The notes under the pieces were generated by a model that was not told where the DNA came from, did not search any database, and worked only from the letters and a program-made list of their open reading frames with translations. 64,000 bases of DNA. Source: Pseudomonadota bacterium. Lineage in GTDB: Bacteria; Myxococcota_A; Polyangia; Haliangiales; Haliangiaceae. Shown in pieces: positions 19,140 through 26,164 of the stretch. Position numbers and translations under genes: made by a program. The stretch lies in assembly GCA_023428295.1 (NCBI GenBank), contig JAEYYV010000041.1, positions 17,229-81,228 of the forward strand. The letters run 5' to 3'. Within the stretch, counting starts at the first letter, position 1; every line of letters starts with the position of its first letter.

Positions 19140-20006
19140 GTGCGCCGCTTCTATATCGAGTACCTCGGTGACTTCGTCGAGCTGCCGCTCGGCGAGACGA
19201 TCATCGGACGCGATATCGGTTGCATGTTGCGCTTCAACGATCCCGCCGTGTCGCGGCGGCACCTGCGCTTCGTGCGTCACACGCACGAGGTCCTCGTCGA
19301 GGATCTCCACTCGAGCAACGGCACGCTGTTCAACGACGAGCGCCTGCGGCACCCGCGTGCAGTCGCCGATGGCGACTCGATCCGCGTCGGCAGCCGCGAG
19401 CTCACGATTCGCACCGCCGATCACGCGTACCCGCTACCGTCGACGCTCGTGCTCGACGAGGACGGCCCGCCTGCGTCGCGCCGCGCGGCCACGTCGAAGC
19501 TACCGACCACCGCACCGCCGCCCTTCCGCGTGCAGCGCTGTCCCGCGTGCGGATCGGCGGTGAGCCCGTCCGACGAGAAGTGCGGAAAGTGCGGGCACGT
19601 GTGGGACGAGTTCCGTCCGAAGCAGCGCACGGACGTGAGGCGAAACCCGCTCCTGGACCGCCGCGCTGGCGAGCGCAAGTTCATCGAGATGACCGTGCTC
19701 TACGTGAGCCGCGAGCTCGAGCTCGAAGCGACCACGCAGGATCTCTCGACGAGCGGCGTGTTCGTTTGCACGCAGGTGCTCGACCCGATCGGAACGCGTT
19801 GTCAGCTGACGCTGCTCGTCGACGGTGGACCGCCGCTCGCGATCGCGGGTCACGTGCGCCGCGTCGTCGAGATCCCCAACGAGAGCGAGCCGGTTGGCCT
19901 CGGCGTGGAGTTTCTCGATCTCGGTCCGGCTGCGCTGTCGTGGCTCGAGGTCGTGCTCGAGCGCGCTACGACGGTCAGCAAAGAAGAGCCGGTCCTTGTC
20001 GACTAG
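19140..20006 (+). CDS. FHA - zinc ribbon - PilZ fusion protein
   Basis: 288 residues from the GTG at 19140; an ATG at 19071 would add 23 residues but leaves only 26 bp to the divergent kinase. FHA domain at about 1-90 with IGRD, SRRHLRF and SSNGT, the phosphothreonine-binding residues. Zinc ribbon at Cys134/137/148/151 (CPACG, CGKCG). PilZ domain at about 170-275 with Arg175-x3-Arg179 and Asp201-x-Ser203-x2-Gly206, the c-di-GMP-binding signature. The protein could join kinase signalling to c-di-GMP. A long hairpin overlaps its stop codon. Confidence 0.9.
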   Translation: MRRFYIEYLGDFVELPLGETIIGRDIGCMLRFNDPAVSRRHLRFVRHTHEVLVEDLHSSNGTLFNDERLRHPRAVADGDSIRVGSRELTIRTADHAYPLPSTLVLDEDGPPASRRAATSKLPTTAPPPFRVQRCPACGSAVSPSDEKCGKCGHVWDEFRPKQRTDVRRNPLLDRRAGERKFIEMTVLYVSRELELEATTQDLSTSGVFVCTQVLDPIGTRCQLTLLVDGGPPLAIAGHVRRVVEIPNESEPVGLGVEFLDLGPAALSWLEVVLERATTVSKEEPVLVD

Positions 20007-20020
20007 AGTCGACGAGGACC
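19991..20020. terminator. Stable hairpin at convergent gene ends
   Basis: Arms GGTCCTTGTCGAC and GTCGACGAGGACC form a 13-bp stem with one T-G wobble and a TAGA loop that holds the FHA-PilZ stop codon. It stands between that gene and the convergent oxidoreductase gene ending at 20032. There is no clear T-run on the plus strand; on the minus strand GGCTCTTCTTT follows. It could end transcription both ways or protect 3' ends. Confidence 0.55.
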
Positions 20021-20031
20021 CTTAGCCACCC

Positions 20032-21492
20032 TTACCCATCGACGATCCGACAGCGACCGTCCATCGCGTCCGGCTTGTAGAGCGACGTGCCGAGCAAGAG
20101 CCGCGCGGCTTCGAGCACGCCTTCCGTGACCGCCGGGTGCGGGTGCACGCAGCGATCGACGGCGTCGAGTGTTCCGCCCTGCCCGATGAGCAGCGCCACG
20201 CCCTGGATGCACGTGCCCGCCTGCGGCCCCACGACGCGAAGACCGAGCAAGCGCCCATCGGGACGGGCGAGGAGCTTCACGAAGCCCGCGGTCGCGCGCA
20301 TCGCGAGGTTGCGGCGGTTGAGCGAGTTCGACACGATCGCCGCGCGATAGCGGATGCCCTTCGCGCGCGCCATCTGCTCGTCGAGACCGACGGCCGCGAC
20401 CTCCGGCGACAGGAAGTAGATCGCCGATTGCGCCTCGTGAATGATCGGCGGCGGATCCAGCCCGTACATGTCCTCGACGCAGTGACGCGCCTCGAGCTCC
20501 GCGAGGTTCGCGAGCATGAGATCCGGCGTGACATCGCCGGCGGCCCAGATGTGCGAGGCCGACGTCCGGCACGACTCGACGATGATGCCGCCCGTGCGCG
20601 GATCGACGGCAACGCCGGGGTGCTCGAGACCGAGGCCCGTGGTCGATGGCGCGCGTCCGGTCGCGACGAGCACGCGGTCGTAGCGCTCCGTGCGCTGCGC
20701 ACCAGTCTCGTCGAGCCACGTGACCTCGGCGGCGCCGTCGCTCTCGGTGCCGATCACTTTCACCGCCTGGATCTGCGCTTTGCGATGCACGCAGACGCCG
20801 ATCTCGGAGAAGCGCGCGGCCACGACGGCGGAGACGTCTTCGTCCTCGAACGGCAAGATGCGCGGTTGGCGATCGAACAGCTCGACGCGCGTCGATCCGA
20901 AGTGAGCGAAGATCGTCGCGTACTCGCACCCGACCACGCCGGCGCCGATGATCGCAAGTCGTCCCGGCAGCTCGGCCACATGCTCGATGTGATCGCTCGT
21001 GAGCACGCGCACGCCGTCGACGGGAATGTTCGGCGGCACGCGCGGCTTGGAGCCCACGGTGATGAGGAAGCGATCGGCGGCGATCGTGCGGTCACCGACG
21101 CGGATCGCGTCGTGCGCGACGAACTGACCGCGCCCACGGATGCGCTCGATCGAGCCGCGCGATCCATCGGCGGAGCGATCAGCGAGCGCGCGCAGCTGCT
21201 GCTCGAGGAGCGCTTGCGCTTCGCCGCACGCAGATGCGACCTGGGCGCGGATCTCGCTCCAGCTCGCGGTGAGCGCGCCACCGTCGTACCCGCGATCGCA
21301 GCGGCGTGCGCGCGCGAAGTCTCCCGAGAGGTGCCACAGCGTCTTCGAAGACAACGCGCCGTCGAAGATGCCGGCACCGCCGAGCGGCCCGCCATCGACG
21401 AGAGCGACGCGCTTGCCGAGATCCGTCGCGCGGATCGCGCCCGCGAAGCCACCCGGGCCTGCACCGACTACGCAGAGGTCGTAACGATCCAC
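20032..21492 (-). CDS. FAD-dependent pyridine nucleotide oxidoreductase without the redox disulfide
   Basis: 486 residues, GTG start. It has the fold of lipoamide dehydrogenase and soluble transhydrogenase: FAD motif VVGAGPGGFAGAIRA, NAD(P) motif IIGAGVVGCEYATIF, second FAD motif IWAAGDVTPD, and the C-terminal dimerisation domain with HPHPAVTEG, which keeps the His/Glu pair. The segment where lipoamide dehydrogenases have CxxxxC is GGAGIFDGALSSKTLWHL and has no cysteine, so it cannot work as a classical disulfide reductase. Transhydrogenase-type hydride transfer between NADH and NADPH is the closest known activity; the exact substrate is not certain. The gene is divergent from the ClpN-ClpS-like gene. 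Confidence 0.85.
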   Translation of the reverse strand: MDRYDLCVVGAGPGGFAGAIRATDLGKRVALVDGGPLGGAGIFDGALSSKTLWHLSGDFARARRCDRGYDGGALTASWSEIRAQVASACGEAQALLEQQLRALADRSADGSRGSIERIRGRGQFVAHDAIRVGDRTIAADRFLITVGSKPRVPPNIPVDGVRVLTSDHIEHVAELPGRLAIIGAGVVGCEYATIFAHFGSTRVELFDRQPRILPFEDEDVSAVVAARFSEIGVCVHRKAQIQAVKVIGTESDGAAEVTWLDETGAQRTERYDRVLVATGRAPSTTGLGLEHPGVAVDPRTGGIIVESCRTSASHIWAAGDVTPDLMLANLAELEARHCVEDMYGLDPPPIIHEAQSAIYFLSPEVAAVGLDEQMARAKGIRYRAAIVSNSLNRRNLAMRATAGFVKLLARPDGRLLGLRVVGPQAGTCIQGVALLIGQGGTLDAVDRCVHPHPAVTEGVLEAARLLLGTSLYKPDAMDGRCRIVDG

Positions 21493-21519
21493 GTCGCGAT
21501 CCTATGGCACCCTGTGCTC

Positions 21520-22287
21520 GTGATCGAGTATCTGCTGCTCGGAGGCGCAGCGCTGACCGCCGTCGGCTGGGAGCGACTGCGCCGGCGACGCTACGAGCGC
21601 CAGTACAGGGCGTTCCTCGACACGCTCTCGACGGAGATGCAGGTCGTGCTGCACGTCGCGAATCACGAGGCCACACAGCGCCGCCAGCAGCTCGCGCCGA
21701 TGCACCTCGCGTATGGCCTGTTGCAGGACGACACCTTCGTCGAGGCCGTGAAGGCGCTCGATGGTGACGCCGAAGCGCTCGAAGCACGCGTGCTCGCCGA
21801 GCTGGATCGCGGCGTGATGGATCTCATGGGCTTCGGTGTCCCCGAAGCCGTCCTGGCGGTCGCGCACGCATCCGCGACGGCGCAGATGGCCGGACGCGCC
21901 GCGACGTGCGCCGATCTGTTCGGCCACTTGCTCCGCACGCACGGCGGACCACTGTTCGACGAGCCTCCGCTCACGGCGCACGCGTTGTTGTTCCTGCTCG
22001 TGCATGGCGAGCGGATGCCACGGTCGACGATCGACGGAGCGCGCGATGTTCTGGTGGTGCTGCGAAATGACGACCTGACCACCCGCGAGTTCGTCGTGGA
22101 TGTACTGAAAGATGTGTTTTCTCTCTCACCCGACGAAGCCGAACGCGTGATGACGAGCGCGCACGAGGGCGGCCGTGGCGTCATCGCGAGGCTTCCGTCG
22201 GAGATCGCGCGCGACCGGATCATCTCCGTACGAGAACGCGCTGTGTCAGAGCACTTTCCCTTGTGGATCGGCGTCGAGCCCGTTTGA
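21520..22287 (+). CDS. Membrane-anchored Clp N-domain - ClpS-like fusion
   Basis: 255 residues from the GTG at 21520 (another GTG at 21514). An N-terminal hydrophobic helix (about 2-17) suggests a membrane anchor. Residues about 58-165 match the ClpA/ClpC N-terminal repeat pattern (PMHLAYGLLQDDTFVEAVKA, then VLAVAHASATAQMAGRAATCADLFGHLL). Residues about 176-255 match ClpS: VLVVLRNDDLTTREFVVDVL, AHEGGRGV and the HFPLW end. ClpS Asn183-Asp184-Asp185 and His215 are kept; the position of the hydrophobic gatekeeper (E. coli Met40) is Arg189. There is no AAA+ module. It may recruit substrates to a Clp protease at the membrane, or bind something other than N-degrons. Confidence 0.8.
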   Translation: MIEYLLLGGAALTAVGWERLRRRRYERQYRAFLDTLSTEMQVVLHVANHEATQRRQQLAPMHLAYGLLQDDTFVEAVKALDGDAEALEARVLAELDRGVMDLMGFGVPEAVLAVAHASATAQMAGRAATCADLFGHLLRTHGGPLFDEPPLTAHALLFLLVHGERMPRSTIDGARDVLVVLRNDDLTTREFVVDVLKDVFSLSPDEAERVMTSAHEGGRGVIARLPSEIARDRIISVRERAVSEHFPLWIGVEPV

Positions 22288-22299
22288 TACGTTGGGCTC

Positions 22300-25209
22300 G
22301 TGACGAGAGGGATCGTTCTAGTCGCAGCCGTCTGCTCTGCGTGCAGTGATCCGGTGGAGCCGCTGGCAACGGCAGAGCCGGGCGTCGTGTTCACCTATCC
22401 GATGGACGAGCAGCTCGATGTTCCCACCGGCGCGCGCGTGCTCGTCACGTTCTCCGAAGCGGTCGACGCGAGCGCGCTCGGCCCGTGCACGGAGACGAGC
22501 GGCGCGGTGTGTCTCGTCGGACCGTCGGGCGTTGTCGATGCGATGCCGATCGTCGTCGGCGAGCGCACCGTCGAGCTGACGAACCTGTCGCTCGAGGCGG
22601 GCACCGCGTACCAGCTGTTCGTGCGCCCGGAGATCGATCCGGTCGCGACCAACCTTCCCGCCTCGGGACCGCTCGTGACGTTCACGACACGCTCGTCGCG
22701 CCCGCGTGCGGCGGCACCCACGCTCGTCGCGGTCAACGGCTCGCCGGTGGACACGCCCACGTCGTTCCGCCCGATGTTCGAGACATCGACGATTCGCCTC
22801 GTGTTCAGCGAGCCGCTCGATCCGCGAACCGTGACCATGACCGCCGGCGCCATCGAGCTCGTCGATAGCAGCGGTGGCACGGTGCCGGCGACGCTGCTCG
22901 CGAACGGCATCCACGTCTCGATCGATCCGATCGCCGATCTCACGCCGGGCATGTCGTACTCGCTCAAGATCGGCAACGCGGTCCGCGACCTCGGTGGGCA
23001 GCAAGTCTCGCCGCAGACCATCGCGCTCGTTCCCGAGAGCTCGCGAGGGACCGCGCCGGTCACGCAGGTGCTGCGGACGCGCGGCCAAGGTGATCCGGGG
23101 CCGAAGCTCTCGCGCGCAGGCGGCGTCACCAACGTCATCGCCATCGACAAGCCGCTCATCGGCAAAGAGACCTCCACGCTGTTGCCCGTCGCGCTCGAGG
23201 CAGAGATGGGCGACGCGACGATCCTCGGCGGACCGATCGCGTTCGTGCTGCGCAAAGGCCAGCGCCTGTCCGCGACCGGCCTCGACATCAAGCTGGGCGG
23301 CGAGCTCCCCTCCGGCCTCGAGACCGGCGACATCCAGATCGAGCTGCTGAGCGACGCGGGCGGACGGCTGTACCGCAATCCGCATCAGCTGCCGGACCAG
23401 CGCCCCGAGAACGAGCGCGCGCCGCTGTACGTCGATCTCAGCCTCGACGTCGCGGTCTACGCGAAGGATCCCACAGGCAACGCCGTCATGGCGCAGACCA
23501 TCCTCGGCGTGCAGAGCATCGGCACCGCGCAGGCCACCGAGGGCGTGCTCGCGATCGAGAACGTCGCGACGATGGAGATCGCGCTGCTCGGTGTGACCGT
23601 CGCGCCGAGCAACCTCACGCTCGAGCTGATCACGGATCCGTCTGCGTCGATCATCGCGGACACCGAGCCACCGACGATCGTCGCCACGTCGCCCGATCTC
23701 GGCGACACGCAGCCTGTCGATGGCGGCATCGAGGTCATCTTCAGCGAGCCGGTCGACATCGATCGCGTGCGCGCAGGCGGTATGCGTCTCGAGACCGGAA
23801 CGAACACCGTGGTGCCTGTCGTGTTCGAGAGCCACGGCTCGACGATCGTCGTGCGGCCGCTCGCGAAGCTCGCGTACTCCACGAGCTATCGCCTCGTGAT
23901 GGGCGACATCGCGGACCTCGCCGGCAACGAGCTCGCCATGGGTCAGACGATGGCGTTCTCGACGCCGCGCCTCGCCAACACCGGCGCCCCCATGGTGGTG
24001 ACCGGTATGTATCCCGGCGTTCCGTGCTCGCTCACCGGCGCCACGGCGACGAGCCCGGGCCGCTGCTCGAGCGGCAGGAGCAACGACGACCTCTATCACC
24101 CGTTCACGATCGGCAGAGACGACAACGTGCAGGTCACGTTCAGCCAATCGATCACGCCCTCGTCGATCACGCTCGGCACCGCGTGTGGTCAAGGTAGCGT
24201 TCGCATCGAAGCGCTCGACGCCGCGGGCGCGTGCACGAACGTCGTTCCCGGCACGCTGCTTCGCCGCGATCGCATGCTCGAGTTCGTCCCCGACGTGCCA
24301 TGGACCGAGGGCGCGCGGTATCGCTTCTCGCTGATCTCTGGCGACAACGACGGCTGCAGCGCGAACGAGCTGTGCGGCAACGGCTCCGCCGCGAGCTTCG
24401 ATCCGCTCGGCGGCATGAAGGACAATGATGGCGGCGGACCGAACCTCGTCATTCCATTCACGGGTGCCGCGCCCACGAAGGGCACGTACATGCTCGTGAG
24501 CTCCGGTCCGTACACCGACGTGAACGGCTCGGGGTATGTCGATAGCGTCGAGGTGCTCGCCGACGACAACCGCGCTGCCATGGCCATCCTCGGCACGGAA
24601 GGCGCCATCTCCGCCGCGAGCTTCTCTGGTGACGACTGCATTCCCGGCATGCCCGGCAAGCAAGCGTGCATGTATCTCCGCGGCGACATGCCGGTCACGA
24701 TGGGCGAGCTCGCGCAGAACTGCGCCCTGCCCGGCGGACTGTCCGCGCCGTCGTGCATCCCGGTCACGATGTCGCCGCAGGCCATGCTCGCGACGAACAT
24801 CTCGATGAGCGCCACGGTGCTCCTCTCGATCAACACCGACACCGGCACCTCGGTGATGCGCATCCGCGAGCCGGCCAACGGGCCCGTGATGGGCTACATC
24901 GTCGACGATGGCGGCACGCCCACGCTGATCGCGCAGCTCGATCTCTACATGGACGCGCCGGACATGTCCGTCGCGCTCGATCTCGCGAACCACGATCTGC
25001 ACAGCAAGCCGCTGTCGCTCGTGCTCGAGGGACCGGTGACGTTCTTGCCCGACGGACGCATCGCGATCACCGCGGCCAACAAGGCAGACCTGCCAGTGAC
25101 CGTGAACATCACGTCGCTCGTCGCCGACGGTGCCGTGAAGATGGTCGTTCCAGCCGGTGAGATGAAGCTGCGGCTCGTCTCGCCGACGCTGCGAGGAGTG
25201 TCGCGATGA
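22300..25209 (+). CDS. Large Ig-like (Big_5/SbsA-type) lipoprotein
   Basis: 969 residues from a GTG. Lipobox VCSAC after a short hydrophobic stretch. At least four Ig-like beta modules carry the SbsA/Big_5 pattern: PMDEQLDVPTGARVLVTFSEAV, FETSTIRLVFSEPLDPRTV, VDGGIEVIFSEPVDIDRV and DNVQVTFSQSITPSSI, each followed by a Y-x-L-x-hG-x-h-x-D strand. Paired cysteines appear around TACGQGSVRIEALDAAGACT and NDGCSANELCGNG. It is presumably a surface or periplasmic structural protein. The stop overlaps the start of the OmpW-like gene by four bases (ATGA), so the two products are likely made together and may interact in the envelope. Confidence 0.88.
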   Translation: MTRGIVLVAAVCSACSDPVEPLATAEPGVVFTYPMDEQLDVPTGARVLVTFSEAVDASALGPCTETSGAVCLVGPSGVVDAMPIVVGERTVELTNLSLEAGTAYQLFVRPEIDPVATNLPASGPLVTFTTRSSRPRAAAPTLVAVNGSPVDTPTSFRPMFETSTIRLVFSEPLDPRTVTMTAGAIELVDSSGGTVPATLLANGIHVSIDPIADLTPGMSYSLKIGNAVRDLGGQQVSPQTIALVPESSRGTAPVTQVLRTRGQGDPGPKLSRAGGVTNVIAIDKPLIGKETSTLLPVALEAEMGDATILGGPIAFVLRKGQRLSATGLDIKLGGELPSGLETGDIQIELLSDAGGRLYRNPHQLPDQRPENERAPLYVDLSLDVAVYAKDPTGNAVMAQTILGVQSIGTAQATEGVLAIENVATMEIALLGVTVAPSNLTLELITDPSASIIADTEPPTIVATSPDLGDTQPVDGGIEVIFSEPVDIDRVRAGGMRLETGTNTVVPVVFESHGSTIVVRPLAKLAYSTSYRLVMGDIADLAGNELAMGQTMAFSTPRLANTGAPMVVTGMYPGVPCSLTGATATSPGRCSSGRSNDDLYHPFTIGRDDNVQVTFSQSITPSSITLGTACGQGSVRIEALDAAGACTNVVPGTLLRRDRMLEFVPDVPWTEGARYRFSLISGDNDGCSANELCGNGSAASFDPLGGMKDNDGGGPNLVIPFTGAAPTKGTYMLVSSGPYTDVNGSGYVDSVEVLADDNRAAMAILGTEGAISAASFSGDDCIPGMPGKQACMYLRGDMPVTMGELAQNCALPGGLSAPSCIPVTMSPQAMLATNISMSATVLLSINTDTGTSVMRIREPANGPVMGYIVDDGGTPTLIAQLDLYMDAPDMSVALDLANHDLHSKPLSLVLEGPVTFLPDGRIAITAANKADLPVTVNITSLVADGAVKMVVPAGEMKLRLVSPTLRGVSR

Positions 25210-26072
25210 AGTCTCTCCTCCTGCTCCTGCTCCTCGCACCGGCTGCGCTCGCGGAGCCGAAATCAGTCGCTGTCGTCGAGCCCGCGAGCACGACGTCCGT
25301 CGACGCAACACCGGCCGCGCCTGCATCTCCCAGACCGCGTCGCTTCTACTTTCGCCTCGGCGGTGTTCACATCGCTCCGCTCGCCACGTCGCGCGAGATG
25401 GAGCTCGCCGACGTCGACGGTCCCGCGAGCCTCGCGCTGCAGAACGGGCCGATCGCGGGCTCGGGCGCCACGGTCACGTCGGCCACCGTTCCCGGCGCGA
25501 TCGTCGGCTACGTGTTGCCGTGGCTCGGGGGCAAGCTCTCCGTCGAAGCGATCCTCGGCATCCCGTTCGACGTGAGGTTCGAAGCGACGGGCTCGCTGCG
25601 CGACGAGTCGATCGCACCCGACGCGCTCGGCATTCCGACCGGCGTGGGAGCGCTCGGTCCCCAGCTCGGCAAAGCGACCGCGATCCCGATCGTCGTCACC
25701 GCCGTGTACGCGCCGCTCGGCGTCGATCGCCGCATCGTTCCGCTCGTCGGGATCGGACCGTCGATCATGTTCACGACGGGTGGCGAGATCACGAACCCGA
25801 CGCTGACCGAGGTGAGCAAGCCCTCGTTCGAGATCGCGCCGGCGCCCGGCCTCGTGCTGCAAGGCGGTCTCGACGTGACGATCTACAAGCGCATCAAGGC
25901 GCGCCTCGACATCAAGTACATCGTGGGCATGCTCGCGCGCGGCACCGTCGAGCACGTGCAGGTGCGAACGCCGGGGCTGCCGCTGTTCGATACCGTCGAG
26001 GTCGGCACCGCGAAGATGTCCGTGTGGGTCAACCCACTCGTCGTGCAGCTCGGCATCGGCGCCGACTTCTAG
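25206..26072 (+). CDS. OmpW-like outer-membrane beta-barrel protein
   Basis: 288 residues. Signal peptide MKSLLLLLLLAPAALA, then an Ala/Pro-rich linker, then a beta-barrel with alternating strands (FYFRLGGVHIAPLA, GAIVGYVLPWLGGKLSVEAIL, ATAIPIVVTAVYAP, RLDIKYIVGML) that ends in an aromatic C-terminal residue (GIGADF), the signature for BAM insertion. The order resembles OmpW, a small eight-stranded porin-like barrel for hydrophobic compounds. A GAGGAG Shine-Dalgarno at 25193-25198 sits seven bases before the ATG and fixes the start. Coupled to the Ig-like lipoprotein upstream. Confidence 0.85.
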   Translation: MKSLLLLLLLAPAALAEPKSVAVVEPASTTSVDATPAAPASPRPRRFYFRLGGVHIAPLATSREMELADVDGPASLALQNGPIAGSGATVTSATVPGAIVGYVLPWLGGKLSVEAILGIPFDVRFEATGSLRDESIAPDALGIPTGVGALGPQLGKATAIPIVVTAVYAPLGVDRRIVPLVGIGPSIMFTTGGEITNPTLTEVSKPSFEIAPAPGLVLQGGLDVTIYKRIKARLDIKYIVGMLARGTVEHVQVRTPGLPLFDTVEVGTAKMSVWVNPLVVQLGIGADF

Positions 26073-26164
26073 AGCCTTTCTAGAGCACGAGCGCATGCGG
26101 GGCGCGTCAGGTTCGCTTGGTTGCTGCCCACAGAGACGAGCAAGGGCGGCGTAGACTGCCTGCC

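Noticed and set aside
22318..25326. Minus-strand open frame of 1002 codons
   Set aside because: Antisense to the Ig-like lipoprotein; Arg/Asp/Ala/His-rich and without any domain pattern.
26067..26085. Repeated TTCTAGAG at the end of the OmpW-like gene
   Set aside because: Two short copies only, one overlapping the stop codon; no clear function.
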